A DNA stretch of 15,657 bases from an uncultured Brevundimonas sp. (GCA_946481425.1 CAMLNT010000038.1:1-15657); one strand, 5' to 3'. Positions 1 to 7,912 are shown, numbered from the stretch's first letter. Numbers and translations are program-made. The notes: a model not told the origin generated them from the sequence alone.

Positions 1-640
1 CGTCCGCCAGGTCGAGGAACAGGCCGTGCTCGACCACGCCGGTGATCAGCTTCAGGTCGTCGGCCAGCCGCGCCGGCTCGTGGATGGCCTTGCAGGCGGC
101 GTCATAGATCAGATTGCCGCCGTCGGTGCGGACCAGCCCCCGGTCCGCCGTGCGCACCCGCGCGGGCATCTGGATCTCGTGGTCCAGCAGCACGTCGGCG
201 ATCCGGTTGCCGGTCGTCTTGTGCCCGAAGGCCACCACCTCGATCGGCAGCGGAAAGGCGCCCAGCGTCTGCACCACCTTGCCCGCGTCGGCGATGACGA
301 TGCAGCGCTCCGACGCCTCCCAGACCAGCTTCTCGCGCAACAGCGCCGCGCCGCCGCCCTTGATCAGCGCCAGCCCCGGCCCGATCTCGTCGGCCCCGTC
401 GACGGTCAGGTCGATGCGCGATACGTCTTCCAGCGTGACCATCGTCAGGCCCAGCGACCGCGCCAGCTCCGCCGTCGCCTCCGACGTCGGCACGCACCGC
501 AAGCCCTCCAGCCCCCGCGCCGCCAGCGCCTTCACGAACCACGCCGCCGTCGAGCCGGTCCCGAGGCCCACGACCATGCCGGGGTCCACGCGGAGGGCGG
601 CGGCCTCGCCGGCGATGCGTTTCTGGTCGTCCGGGCTCAT
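1..640 (-). CDS. rpiA: Ribose-5-phosphate isomerase A (3' end beyond window)
   Basis: Interconverts ribose-5-phosphate and ribulose-5-phosphate in the cytosolic non-oxidative pentose phosphate pathway. Reading minus from the ATG at 640-638 gives an open frame of 213 codons to the window edge with no stop, so the C-terminus is missing. Family motifs seen in order are GLGTGST near residues 26-32 (phosphate-binding loop), the DGADEI segment with catalytic acids, and [11 protein letters not shown] just after it. The start is fixed by its overlap with glmU: the tetranucleotide ATGA serves as rpiA start and glmU stop, which suggests translational coupling in a glmU-rpiA transcript. The usual family length is about 220-230 aa, so only a short tail should lie outside. 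The identification is firm. Confidence 0.95.
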   Translation of the reverse strand, partial: MSPDDQKRIAGEAAALRVDPGMVVGLGTGSTAAWFVKALAARGLEGLRCVPTSEATAELARSLGLTMVTLEDVSRIDLTVDGADEIGPGLALIKGGGAALLREKLVWEASERCIVIADAGKVVQTLGAFPLPIEVVAFGHKTTGNRIADVLLDHEIQMPARVRTADRGLVRTDGGNLIYDAACKAIHEPARLADDLKLITGVVEHGLFLDLAD

Positions 641-1977
641 TTGCGCGCCTTCCGCTCGCTCATGAGCGCGCGAAACCTCGTCGCCCAGCCCTCCTTGTTT
701 TCCTGTTTGGCCCGGCCCAGCGCGAGCGCGCCGTCCGGCACGTCCTCGGTCACCACCGAGCCAGACCCCGTCATGGCCCCCGCGCCAATCGTGACCGGGG
801 CCACCAGCGCCGAGTTCGAGCCCACGAAGGCCCCGTCGCCCACGACCGTCTTCGCCTTGTTGAACCCGTCGTAATTACAGAAGATCGTGCCCGCGCCGAT
901 GTTGGCGCCCGCCCCGACCTCGCCGTCGCCCAGATAGGACAGGTGGTTCGCTTTGGCCCCCTCGCCCATCTTCACGGCCTTCACCTCGACGAAGTTGCCG
1001 ACCCGGGCCTTGGGCCCGATCCCGGCCCCCGGCCTCAGCCGCGCATAGGGCCCGACCTCGGCCCCGGCCTCGACCGTCGCCCCTTCCAGATGGCTGAAGG
1101 CCCGGATGTTGGCCGGGCCGGTAATTTTCACACCGGGCCCAAACACCACGTTCTGCTCGATCGAGCTGCCTGCCGCGACCTCGGTGTCCCAAGCGAACCA
1201 TACTGTCTCGGGCGCAGGCATCCGCACGCCGTTCGTCAAGAAGTGGTCGCGTTGAACCGACTGGAACTGCGCCTCGGCCGCAACCAGCTCAGCCTGGGAG
1301 TTCACCCCCTGAACGGCGCCCTCATCGGTAAAGGTAGCCCGGCAATGCAGGCCTCGCGCCCGCGCCAGCTCCACGATGTCGGTCAGATAGTACTCGCCTT
1401 TGGCGTTCGCGTTATTCACCTCGGATAGCAGCGAGAACAGCAGGCCCCGCTCGCAGACCATGACGCCCGAGTTGCAGCGGTCGACCTTCAGCTCATGCTC
1501 GGACGCCTCCTTGGCCTCCACGATCCTCAGCAGGGCGTCGCCGTCGCCCATGACCAGCCGCCCATAGGCGCCCGGATCGGCCGCCTGGAACCCCAAGACC
1601 GTCACCGCCGCCGTGCTGCCGAACATTGGCTGGATCGACGGCGCCCTCAGCAGTGGACAATCCGCATAGGTGATGACGACATCGCCCTGGAAACCCGCGA
1701 GCGCCTGCTCGGCCGCCCTCACCGCATGTCCCGTCCCCAGCGGCGGGTCCTGGATGGCCACCGCCCCCGCGCCCAGCCGATTCTCGACATGCCTGCCCAC
1801 CTCCGGCGAATGGGTCCCGACCACGACGACGATCTTCTCGCAGCCCAACGCCTCGGCCGCGTCGATCGCGTGATCCAGCATCGCCCGCCCCGCCAGCGGA
1901 TGCAGCACCTTGGGCAGCGGCGAACGCATCCGCGTCCCCTGCCCAGCGGCGAGAATGACGGCGGCGCGTGCGGACAT
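637..1977 (-). CDS. glmU: Bifunctional GlcNAc-1-P uridyltransferase / GlcN-1-P acetyltransferase GlmU
   Basis: Makes UDP-GlcNAc from glucosamine-1-phosphate in two steps, feeding peptidoglycan and LPS synthesis. The protein is 446 aa, close to the usual 450. The N-terminal pyrophosphorylase domain shows LAAGQGTRM with PKVLHPLAG (residues 9-30), Q76, GTGHAV (81-86) and YADCPLL with metal-binding Asp106. The C-terminal left-handed beta-helix domain has hexapeptide repeats, [10 protein letters not shown] (catalytic His about 345) and NYDG (about 368-371). I chose the ATG at 1977 because it starts immediately before the nucleotide-binding motif and has GAGGAA upstream. The frame stays open to 2043, but that extension reads [10 protein letters not shown] and is translation of a palindromic intergenic repeat. 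The gene diverges from gph and overlaps rpiA by 4 bp. Confidence 0.97.
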   Translation of the reverse strand: MSARAAVILAAGQGTRMRSPLPKVLHPLAGRAMLDHAIDAAEALGCEKIVVVVGTHSPEVGRHVENRLGAGAVAIQDPPLGTGHAVRAAEQALAGFQGDVVITYADCPLLRAPSIQPMFGSTAAVTVLGFQAADPGAYGRLVMGDGDALLRIVEAKEASEHELKVDRCNSGVMVCERGLLFSLLSEVNNANAKGEYYLTDIVELARARGLHCRATFTDEGAVQGVNSQAELVAAEAQFQSVQRDHFLTNGVRMPAPETVWFAWDTEVAAGSSIEQNVVFGPGVKITGPANIRAFSHLEGATVEAGAEVGPYARLRPGAGIGPKARVGNFVEVKAVKMGEGAKANHLSYLGDGEVGAGANIGAGTIFCNYDGFNKAKTVVGDGAFVGSNSALVAPVTIGAGAMTGSGSVVTEDVPDGALALGRAKQENKEGWATRFRALMSERKARK

Positions 1978-2011
1978 AGCGATTCCTCGAACTGGTCGGG
2001 CCGCTTCTACA

Positions 2012-2045
2012 CCGTCACCGTCGGGCTTGTCCCGAGGCCCCATCG
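2012..2045. repeat. Degraded palindromic intergenic repeat in the glmU/gph promoter region
   Basis: The core is TCGGG-CTTGT-CCCGA (stem 2021-2025 with 2031-2035), flanked by CACCGTCACCG on the left and GGCCCCATCG on the right. It resembles the dispersed palindromes with a GGGCTTGTCCC centre that occur between genes in many alphaproteobacteria and are often mistranslated as RDKPxDDG. That family match is from memory. Only one copy lies in this window. It occupies the middle of the only space available for both divergent promoters. Confidence 0.5.
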
Positions 2046-2077
2046 TTCCGTCGTAACGAGTCGGCTAGGAGGCGGAC

Positions 2078-2752
2078 ATGAACCTCACCGGCTGGACCCT
2101 CGCCTTCGACCTCGACGGCACTCTGGTGGAGACCGCGCCCGACCTGATCGGCGTGCTAAACGTCCTGTTGCCCGAGCGCGGCTATCCGACTGTGCCGCTA
2201 TCGTCCGCACGCCACCTCATCAGCGGCGGCGTGAAGGCCCTGCTCGACCACGGCTTCCGCGAAGCCGGCGCGACCTTCGACGCCTCCGCCGAGACCGCGC
2301 TGATGGAAAGGTTCATCGATCTCTATCTCGCCCGCATCGCCGACGAGAGCCGGCCCTATGACGGCGTCGTAGAAACCCTCGAAAGGCTCGCCCAAGCCGA
2401 CGCCCGGCTCGTCGTCGTCACCAACAAGCGCACCGACCTGTCGGTCGCCCTGCTCGAGGCGCTGGACCTGTCCCGCCATTTCGCCGCCATCGTCGGCCCG
2501 GACCTCGTCAGCGAGCGAAAACCCTCGGGCGCCCACCTGAACGAAGCCGTCGAGATGGTCGGCGGCGATCCGGCCCGCTGCATCATGATTGGCGACAGCC
2601 ACCCAGATCTGGCCACCGCCCGCGCCATCGGAGCGCCGGTCATCCTGACCAGCTTCGGCTATTCCGAAACGCCCATCGGCGACCTCGGCGCGGACGCGGT
2701 GGTGGAGCGCTTTGACCAGTTGCCTGTCCTCGTGAGCCGCCTTGTCGGCTGA
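2078..2752 (+). CDS. gph: Phosphoglycolate phosphatase, HAD family
   Basis: HAD-superfamily phosphatase of 224 aa, expected to hydrolyse 2-phosphoglycolate formed during repair of 3'-phosphoglycolate DNA ends. Motif I is FDLDGTLVET (nucleophile Asp11, Asp13). Motif II is the VVVTNKRTD threonine in the middle. Motif III is the Lys in SERKPSGAH, and motif IV is MIGDSHPDL. The helical cap lies between motifs I and II (about residues 20-90) and contains the typical LISGGVKALLDHGF stretch. Motif I has Glu where most relatives have Asp (LVDTAPDL), a conservative change. The start is supported by a strong AGGAGG 7 bp before the ATG. It diverges from glmU. Other small HAD sugar phosphatases look similar, so the substrate is inferred from family resemblance. 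Confidence 0.88.
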   Translation: MNLTGWTLAFDLDGTLVETAPDLIGVLNVLLPERGYPTVPLSSARHLISGGVKALLDHGFREAGATFDASAETALMERFIDLYLARIADESRPYDGVVETLERLAQADARLVVVTNKRTDLSVALLEALDLSRHFAAIVGPDLVSERKPSGAHLNEAVEMVGGDPARCIMIGDSHPDLATARAIGAPVILTSFGYSETPIGDLGADAVVERFDQLPVLVSRLVG

Positions 2753-2767
2753 CAGACCCTGACCGCA

Positions 2768-2783
2768 GGTTGCGCCGGCAACC
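2768..2783. other. Short GC hairpin downstream of gph
   Basis: GGTTGC and GCAACC form a perfect 6-bp stem around a GCCG loop, 16 bp after the gph stop. No run of T follows, so it is at best a weak terminator or an mRNA 3'-end structure. The rest of the 74-bp gap to the next gene shows only the GGGAGG ribosome binding site at about 2814-2819. Confidence 0.35.
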
Positions 2784-2826
2784 CTAGGGCAATAGCTTGC
2801 ATACCGGTGCTACGGGAGGGCGTGCG

Positions 2827-3270
2827 ATGATTATGTTGTTGGGCCTTGCATTGATCGCGGGGGGACTCTTCCTGTCGGTCTACAGCTTTGGGCGGTTCCG
2901 CAAGAACGCGACAATCGAGTTCGAGGGAATGCAGCCCGGCGGCGTCGTGGGCTTCGACACCGCCGATCAGGCAGCACGCCACGATATGATGAAGCGAAGA
3001 GCCAACCTCACCGGCAACCTAGGCGTAATCCTCATTATCGTGGGGATCGGCGTCACCCTCTTCGGCTTCATACGCTCGAAGACACCTGAAGCCTGCTGGG
3101 AGAACGAGTACAGCCAAGCCTGCAACGAAGCCCGGGCGGCAATCGAGGTCTATTACGACGAGACCGCCCCGGCCGCCTGTCGCATGCGCCCCAATTCCGA
3201 CATGTGCCTGCGAGCTCTCGGCGAGCGGGGCGAGACGCCCGCCGACTACGTCGGCCGTCGTCCGACCTAG
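2827..3270 (+). CDS. Hypothetical two-helix membrane protein with four Cys in its tail
   Basis: A 147-aa protein I do not recognise as a named family. It opens with a hydrophobic helix (residues 1-20, MIMLLGLALIAGG), then about 40 polar residues, a second helix (about 59-80, LGVILIIVGIGVTLFGF), and a roughly 65-residue polar tail containing four cysteines (ACWEN, ACNEA, ACRMR, MCLRA). With both helices in the inner membrane, both ends should lie on the same side; paired cysteines would favour a periplasmic tail. I chose the ATG at 2827 over the in-frame ATG at 2797 because GGGAGG lies about 7 bp upstream of it. The stop TAG sits inside a CTAG tetramer shared with the stop of spoT on the other strand. 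Confidence 0.7.
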   Translation: MIMLLGLALIAGGLFLSVYSFGRFRKNATIEFEGMQPGGVVGFDTADQAARHDMMKRRANLTGNLGVILIIVGIGVTLFGFIRSKTPEACWENEYSQACNEARAAIEVYYDETAPAACRMRPNSDMCLRALGERGETPADYVGRRPT

Positions 3271-5426
3271 CCCTTCACCCGCTCGACGGTCTCGACCGAC
3301 GGATTGGCGCGCAGCGCCGCGGCGATCGTGGTGGCGTGCTTGGCGTCGGTGACCTCCACTTCGAAGGTGACCTCGAAGAAGTCTTCCTTGCGATGGGTCA
3401 TGCGCAGGTTGAGGATGTTGCCGCCGGCTTCGCCGATGATCGTGCAGGCCTGGCCGAGCACGCCCGGCGCATTGCGGATCGTCGCCTTCAGCGTCGCCGT
3501 GCCCAGCCCGAGCCGCTCGGCCTGCGGCGTCCATTGCAGGTCGCGCCACAGGTCGTCCTGGCTCTCGAACTCGGTCAGCCGCTCGCAGTCGATCACGTGG
3601 ACCGTCAGCCCCTGCCCTGGCTGGACGATGCCGACGATGCGGTCGCCCGGCACCGGCGTGCAGCACGGCGCGAAATGGATCGAGACGCCCGGCGTCAGCC
3701 CGCCGCCGCGCACGAACAACCGCCCGGCCTTGCCGCCGTCGATCCGCGTGCGCGCCCGGACCGCCGCCCGTTCCTTGGGCCCCAGCGTCGGGAACAGAGC
3801 GTCCAGGATCGACCCCGCCGTGATCCGGCCGCGGCCCAGCCCATCGTAGAGATCCTCGTCGCTGGCCAGGTTCAGGATTTCCAGCGCCGGCTTCAGGCTG
3901 ACGTCCTTGAGCTTCTTGCCGGCCCGCACGAAGGCCTGCTCCAGGCCTGATCGGCCCAGCCGCTGGAACTCCTCGCGCTCTGTGGTGCGGATGTGGCGAC
4001 GGATCGCAGACTTGGCTCGGCCTGTGATGGCGAGGCTACGCCAGTCCGGCGGAATCTGGGCGGTCTTCTCACGCAGGATTTCGACCACGTCGCCGTTCTG
4101 CAGACGCGTGCGCATCGGCCGGTTCTCACCGTTGATCAGCACACCCACCGCCGTGTCGCCGACCTCGGTGTGGACCGCATAGGCGAAGTCCAACGGCATC
4201 GCTCCGCTCGGCAGGGTGATCAACTCCCCCTTCGGCGTGAAGGCGAAGACCTGATCCAGGTACATTTCCAGCTTGGCGTGCTCGACCCATTCGTCGTGCT
4301 CGCCGCCGTGCTCGACCACCTGCACCAGGTGACGCAGCGTCTGCAGGGGATCGCGCCCGCCAGCCCGCTCCGCCGCCTCGGCATCAAAGCCGTAGTTGTT
4401 GTTCTTGTAGCGCCAGTGGGCCGCCACGCCGTCTTCGGCAACGCGATCCATCTCCTCGGTGCGGATCTGGAGTTCGATGCGGGTGCCCTGCGGCCCCACC
4501 ACCGTCGTGTGCAGCGAGCGGTAGTTGTTCGATTTCGGCGTCGAGATGTAGTCCTTGAACCGGCCGCCTGCCATCGACCAGTGCCTGTGGATCACGCCCA
4601 GCGCGCGGTAGCAGTCCGCATCGGTCTCCACGATCACGCGGAAGCCGTAGATGTCCGACAGGGCCGAAAAGCCGACCGACTTCTGCTGAAGTTTCCGCCA
4701 GATCGAATACGGCGTCTTCTCTCGACCGTAGACCCGGGCCTTCAGGCCCTCGGCCAGCAGGGTCCGCTCCAGTTCAGCCGTCACGCGGGTGACGGCCTTG
4801 CCCTGCTCAAGCTTCAGCGCATCCAGCCGGCGCACGATCGCTTCGCGCGCCTGCGGATGCAGATGCTCGAAAGCCAGCTCCTCCAGCTCGATGGCGATGC
4901 GGTGCATGCCGATCGACCGGCCCAGCGGCGCATAGACCTCCAGGGTCTCGCGCGCGATCCGCTCGCGCTTCTCGGGCTTCACGTACTGAAGCGTGCGCAT
5001 ATTGTGCAGGCGGTCGGCCAGCTTGACCATCAGGACGCGCACGTCCTTGGAGATGGCCAGGATGAATTTCCGCAGGTTCTCGGCCTGGCGGCTCTGCTCG
5101 GCCTGGAGCTCCAGCTGCGAGAGCTTGGTCACCCCCTCGACCAGGCCGGCCACCTCCTCGCCGAAGCGCTCGGCGATGTCGTCGCGCGTGGCCGAGGTGT
5201 CCTCGATCACATCATGCAGCAGCGCCGTGATGATCGAGGCGCTGTCGAGCCTGTAGTCGGTGAGGATGCCCGCGACCTGGATCGGATGGGCGTAATAGGG
5301 GTCGCCTGAGGCGCGTTTCTGCGACCCGTGCATCTGGGTCGCATAGACATAGGCCCGGTCCAGCTGGGCCTCGTCGGCCTTGGGATCATAGGCCTTCACC
5401 CGATCGGTCAGTTCGAACTGACGCAT
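3267..5426 (-). CDS. spoT: Bifunctional (p)ppGpp synthetase/hydrolase, RelA/SpoT (Rsh) family
   Basis: Makes and degrades the alarmone (p)ppGpp during starvation. The protein has 719 aa from the ATG at 5426. The HD hydrolase domain has His47, His71-Asp72, Glu75-Asp76 and LADRLHNMRTL with Asn142, so hydrolysis looks intact. The synthetase domain has RVYGREKTPYSI, the RFKD signature (289-292) typical of bifunctional enzymes rather than the acidic RelA version, and NNYRSLHT. A TGS domain follows near 393-455 (FTPKGELITLPSGA). A conserved helical/zinc-finger-like region has APCCTPVPGD, and a C-terminal ACT domain spans about 645-719. It lies 98 bp after rpoZ on the same strand, the usual rpoZ-spoT arrangement. 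The frame stays open upstream of the ATG into rpoZ, so the true N-terminus is uncertain. Confidence 0.97.
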   Translation of the reverse strand: MRQFELTDRVKAYDPKADEAQLDRAYVYATQMHGSQKRASGDPYYAHPIQVAGILTDYRLDSASIITALLHDVIEDTSATRDDIAERFGEEVAGLVEGVTKLSQLELQAEQSRQAENLRKFILAISKDVRVLMVKLADRLHNMRTLQYVKPEKRERIARETLEVYAPLGRSIGMHRIAIELEELAFEHLHPQAREAIVRRLDALKLEQGKAVTRVTAELERTLLAEGLKARVYGREKTPYSIWRKLQQKSVGFSALSDIYGFRVIVETDADCYRALGVIHRHWSMAGGRFKDYISTPKSNNYRSLHTTVVGPQGTRIELQIRTEEMDRVAEDGVAAHWRYKNNNYGFDAEAAERAGGRDPLQTLRHLVQVVEHGGEHDEWVEHAKLEMYLDQVFAFTPKGELITLPSGAMPLDFAYAVHTEVGDTAVGVLINGENRPMRTRLQNGDVVEILREKTAQIPPDWRSLAITGRAKSAIRRHIRTTEREEFQRLGRSGLEQAFVRAGKKLKDVSLKPALEILNLASDEDLYDGLGRGRITAGSILDALFPTLGPKERAAVRARTRIDGGKAGRLFVRGGGLTPGVSIHFAPCCTPVPGDRIVGIVQPGQGLTVHVIDCERLTEFESQDDLWRDLQWTPQAERLGLGTATLKATIRNAPGVLGQACTIIGEAGGNILNLRMTHRKEDFFEVTFEVEVTDAKHATTIAAALRANPSVETVERVKG

Positions 5427-5524
5427 GATCGGGGTCTTGGGTTTGGAAGGCTTTTCGTCTGCGCCCGAAGGCGCCGGCGGCGGGGCCGCCGGGGTGGAGC
5501 TACTTCGATCGACGCGGGCGTCGG

Positions 5525-5884
5525 TCAGTAGCGCTCCTCCTGGCCGCCATCACGGTCGCTTTGCAGCGCGCGCAGCAGCTCGCTCTCGCTCATCTGCATG
5601 TGCTGGGGCTCGGCCAGCAGGGCCAGGGTCTCGGCCTCTTCTTCCGCCTCGGTGCGCTCGTCGACGCGCTGCAGCGTGGTGACGAGGTTGTCCTCGAGGG
5701 TCTCGGGCTTGACCGCATCCTCGGCCAGTTCGCGCAGGGCGACGACCGGGTTCTTGTCGTTGTCACGATCCAGCATCAGGGCGGCGCCGTTCGAGATCGC
5801 TCGGGCGCGGTGCGCGGACAGCAGCACCAGGCCGAAACGGTTCGGCACTTTCTCAATGCAGTCTTCGACGGTGACGCGGGCCAT
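5525..5884 (-). CDS. rpoZ: DNA-directed RNA polymerase omega subunit
   Basis: A 119-aa omega subunit that binds the beta-prime C-terminus and helps RNA polymerase assembly; in proteobacteria it contributes to a ppGpp site. The N-terminal half has the family signature [20 protein letters not shown], then LSAHRARAI and the [15 protein letters not shown] segment (residues about 42-56). The tail from about residue 75 is very acidic (repeated Glu in [13 protein letters not shown]), as in other alphaproteobacterial omegas. The ATG is preceded by AAGAGAG at about 7 bp. Its neighbour spoT makes the alarmone that acts on this enzyme, so the pairing is functionally sensible. A GACTC (GANTC) site lies just upstream of the start. 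Confidence 0.96.
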   Translation of the reverse strand: MARVTVEDCIEKVPNRFGLVLLSAHRARAISNGAALMLDRDNDKNPVVALRELAEDAVKPETLEDNLVTTLQRVDERTEAEEEAETLALLAEPQHMQMSESELLRALQSDRDGGQEERY

Positions 5885-5924
5885 TCAGACTCTCTTGTGC
5901 GGGAAGTTCGGGGAGTAGCCGTCT

Positions 5925-5953
5925 AAGATAGCGGTTCACGTTCGCGGGTGCAA
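5925..5953 (-). promoter_or_regulatory. Possible housekeeping promoter for rpoZ-spoT
   Basis: On the minus strand TTGCAC (5953-5948) and TATCTT (5930-5925) are separated by exactly 17 bp, which would start transcription near 5918, about 34 bp before the rpoZ ATG. Matches to the sigma-70 consensus are moderate (3/6 and 4/6). The -35 box lies just after the stop codon of the upstream TPR gene. Confidence 0.4.
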
Positions 5954-5955
5954 TA

Positions 5956-6792
5956 TCAGGCGGGCGAACAGGGGATGGGCTCGCGATATCCGACGGAAGC
6001 TGGGTCCAGTCGTCGCGCCTCGGCAAGTTGGGCTTCAGCTTCCTGGCATTGGCCCGTCGCCGCCAGCGCGGTGGCGATGCTGTGCCGGACAGGGGCGACG
6101 TCAGGTGCGAGTTCGACCGCGCGCTGGCAGTGGGGTAGCCCCTCGGAGGCCCGGCCAAGTAACGTCAGGATATAGCACTGGCTGTTCTGGATGGCCGGAT
6201 GTTGCGGCTGCAAGGCTAGAGCTCTCTCGTTCACGGCCAGCGCCTCTTCCAGCCGCCCGAGTTCGAGCAGAACGACCGCGCGATTGCCGAGCGTAAACCA
6301 ATCGCTCGCCGGCATGGCCATGTATGTCGCAAGCGCAGGCTCGAACGCGGGATCTTCGGCGCGAGCAAGGATAGGCAGAATATAGACGAGCACGAGCTCC
6401 GGGTCGGGATTGCGCTGCGCCTCCGGGATTTCGGACGGCCCTCCGCCGGTCAGGATTTCGGCCGCCAGCCGCGCGTCGGCCGCCGCCTCGTCCAGGCGAC
6501 CTACTTGCTCGTACGCATGGGCCCGCAGGGCGTGAAACGCGGAATCGCTGGTGAAGGTGAAGTTGGGCCCGAATGTCACCGAGTCGTGGATGGCGACGGC
6601 TCGCTCGTAGTCCCCCTCGCGCGTCGCGATGCTCGCCAGATTGATAAGGGCCAGATTGTGGAAGGGCGTCCCGGGCTCGGTTGCGTCCGCGCAGGCCTGG
6701 TAGTCGCCAAGCCCCCTCTCATCGAACCGGCATTCGGGCGGCTGGTCCTGTCCGGCCAAAAGCGCGAAGACCAACGCGAACGGCGCAAACAT
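5956..6792 (-). CDS. Exported tetratricopeptide-repeat protein of unknown role
   Basis: A 278-aa protein with a short hydrophobic N-terminus (MFAPFALVFALLAG) that looks like a signal peptide, followed by TPR-like helical pairs. Repeats are visible near residues 43-76 (NLALINLASIATREGDYERA), 84-115 (ALRAHAYEQVGRLDEAAADA), 164-197 (LGNRAVVLLELGRLEEALAV), 198-230 (LTLLGRASEGLPHC) and 232-264 (ALAATGQCQEAEAQL). A less regular segment with PSEIPEAQRNPDPELV lies between the second and third. No catalytic motif is seen, so a protein-interaction role, probably periplasmic, is inferred. It starts 17 bp after folK and ends 71 bp before rpoZ, suggesting cotranscription with folK. A GGGGGA ribosome binding site precedes the ATG. 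Confidence 0.8.
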   Translation of the reverse strand: MFAPFALVFALLAGQDQPPECRFDERGLGDYQACADATEPGTPFHNLALINLASIATREGDYERAVAIHDSVTFGPNFTFTSDSAFHALRAHAYEQVGRLDEAAADARLAAEILTGGGPSEIPEAQRNPDPELVLVYILPILARAEDPAFEPALATYMAMPASDWFTLGNRAVVLLELGRLEEALAVNERALALQPQHPAIQNSQCYILTLLGRASEGLPHCQRAVELAPDVAPVRHSIATALAATGQCQEAEAQLAEARRLDPASVGYREPIPCSPA

Positions 6793-6793
6793 A

Positions 6794-6807
6794 TGATCCC
6801 CCGATCA
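6794..6807. repeat. Inverted repeat enclosing the ribosome binding site of the TPR gene
   Basis: On the minus strand the sequence TGATC-GGGG-GATCA forms a 5-bp stem whose loop is the purine-rich ribosome binding site of the TPR gene, two bases before its ATG. It fills most of the 17-bp gap after folK. It could modulate translation initiation, but the stem is short and may be coincidental. Confidence 0.3.
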
Positions 6808-6809
6808 CT

Positions 6810-7319
6810 TCAACTGATGCGCGCATCCAATCCTATTTCGCACCCCTCCACCAGCGCCCCGGCTTGCTCCCCCGTCTCCGGGCACGTCCACTCCGGCGCG
6901 ATCTCCGCCAGCGGGCCCATGACGAACCGCCGCTGCCGCGCCCTCGGATGCGGCAGGGTCAGGCCGCTGTCGTGATCCACGATCCGGCCGTAGGCGATCA
7001 GATCGAGGTCCAGCGTCCTCGGCGCATTGGTCCGGTGCCGGTCGCGACCGAAGGCCTCTTCGATGCGGCTGAGCGCCGCCATCGTCTCGTGCGGATCGAG
7101 CGCCGTCTCGACCACCACCACGGCGTTCAGGAAGGGCGGCTCGTCCGGGTCCGGCCAGGCGGCGGATCGCCACCAGGACGACTGGTGCGTCACGTCCAGT
7201 CCCTCGGAACGGAACCGCGCCAGCGCCGCCTCCAGCAGCTCGCGCGTCGACGACCAGGGCCCTTTCAAGTTGGAGCCCAGGGCGATAACGACGGCCTCAT
7301 CCCATTCGGACGTATTCAC
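6810..7319 (-). CDS. folK: 2-amino-4-hydroxy-6-hydroxymethyldihydropteridine pyrophosphokinase
   Basis: Transfers pyrophosphate from ATP to 6-hydroxymethyl-7,8-dihydropterin in folate synthesis. The protein is 169 aa, normal for the family. Visible signatures are VIALGSNL (residues 11-18), PPFLNAVVVVET, the metal/ATP-binding stretch RHRTNAPRTLDLDLI with its paired Asp, and LPHPRARQRRFVMGPL. The start is GTG at 7319; no in-frame ATG precedes the ALGSN motif, and the upstream ATG in the 14-bp gap is out of frame. Initiation therefore depends on GTG with only a weak ribosome binding site. It diverges from the NYN gene and is followed by the TPR gene. The folB and folP genes are not in the window. 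Confidence 0.95.
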   Translation of the reverse strand: MNTSEWDEAVVIALGSNLKGPWSSTRELLEAALARFRSEGLDVTHQSSWWRSAAWPDPDEPPFLNAVVVVETALDPHETMAALSRIEEAFGRDRHRTNAPRTLDLDLIAYGRIVDHDSGLTLPHPRARQRRFVMGPLAEIAPEWTCPETGEQAGALVEGCEIGLDARIS

Positions 7320-7333
7320 GAGACCATATTGCC

Positions 7334-7912
7334 ATGAGCTTCTATCCGACGGAACGTCTCGCCCTCTTCATCGACGGGGCCAACCTCTATTCCGCCGCCA
7401 AGGCGCTGTCCGCCGACATCGATTTCAAGAAACTGGTCGACGAGTTCCGCAAGAAGGGCGTGCTGGTCCGGGCGTACTATTACACCGCCGTGGTCGAGGG
7501 CGATGACTACTCCCCGATCAAGCCCCTGATCGACTGGCTCGACTACAACGGCTTCACCATGGTGACCAAGGCCGCCAAGCGCTTCACCGACCATGAGGGC
7601 CGCTCGCGCACCAAGGGCAACATGGATGTCGAGATCGCCGTCGACATGATGGAGCTGGCCGAGCGCATCGACCACGCCGTGCTGTTCTCGGGCGACGGCG
7701 ACTTCGCCCCGCTGGTCAAGGCGATGCAGAGGAAGGGCGTACGCGTCTCGGTCATCTCGACGCTGAAAAGCCAACCGCCCCAGGCCGCCGACGAACTGCG
7801 CCGGGCGGCGGATGCGTTCATCGACCTCGCCGACCTCCTGCCGATCTTCGGCCGCGAGCGCACCCAACAGGCCCGGTCCTACGAGCCCACCCCGACACGG
7901 GAAGAATATTGA
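7334..7912 (+). CDS. NYN (PIN-like) domain protein, LabA/DUF88 type, predicted ribonuclease
   Basis: A 192-aa NYN domain protein. NYN domains share the PIN-like fold and are metal-dependent RNases in characterised members. The expected acidic residues are present: LFIDGANLY (Asp14, Asn17), KGNMDVEIAVDMM (Asp98, Asp104) and LFSGDGDFAPLV (Asp121, Asp123). The Arg/Lys-rich stretch RFTDHEGRSRTKG before Asp98 could contact nucleic acid. The last 25 residues (RERTQQARSYEPTPTREEY) look disordered. It starts 14 bp from the divergent folK start, so its promoter must lie within the beginning of folK. Its TGA stop overlaps the TTG start of the next gene. Its target is unknown. Confidence 0.9.
   Translation: MSFYPTERLALFIDGANLYSAAKALSADIDFKKLVDEFRKKGVLVRAYYYTAVVEGDDYSPIKPLIDWLDYNGFTMVTKAAKRFTDHEGRSRTKGNMDVEIAVDMMELAERIDHAVLFSGDGDFAPLVKAMQRKGVRVSVISTLKSQPPQAADELRRAADAFIDLADLLPIFGRERTQQARSYEPTPTREEY

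Noticed and set aside
26..874. Plus-strand 282-aa open frame over rpiA and the end of glmU
   Set aside because: It is antisense to two firmly identified genes and its translation is low-complexity Arg/Pro/Gln-rich sequence typical of GC-rich shadows.
3993..5309. Plus-strand 438-aa open frame inside spoT
   Set aside because: Fully antisense to spoT; composition rich in His, Arg, Val and Gln with no motif, and no independent ribosome binding site logic.
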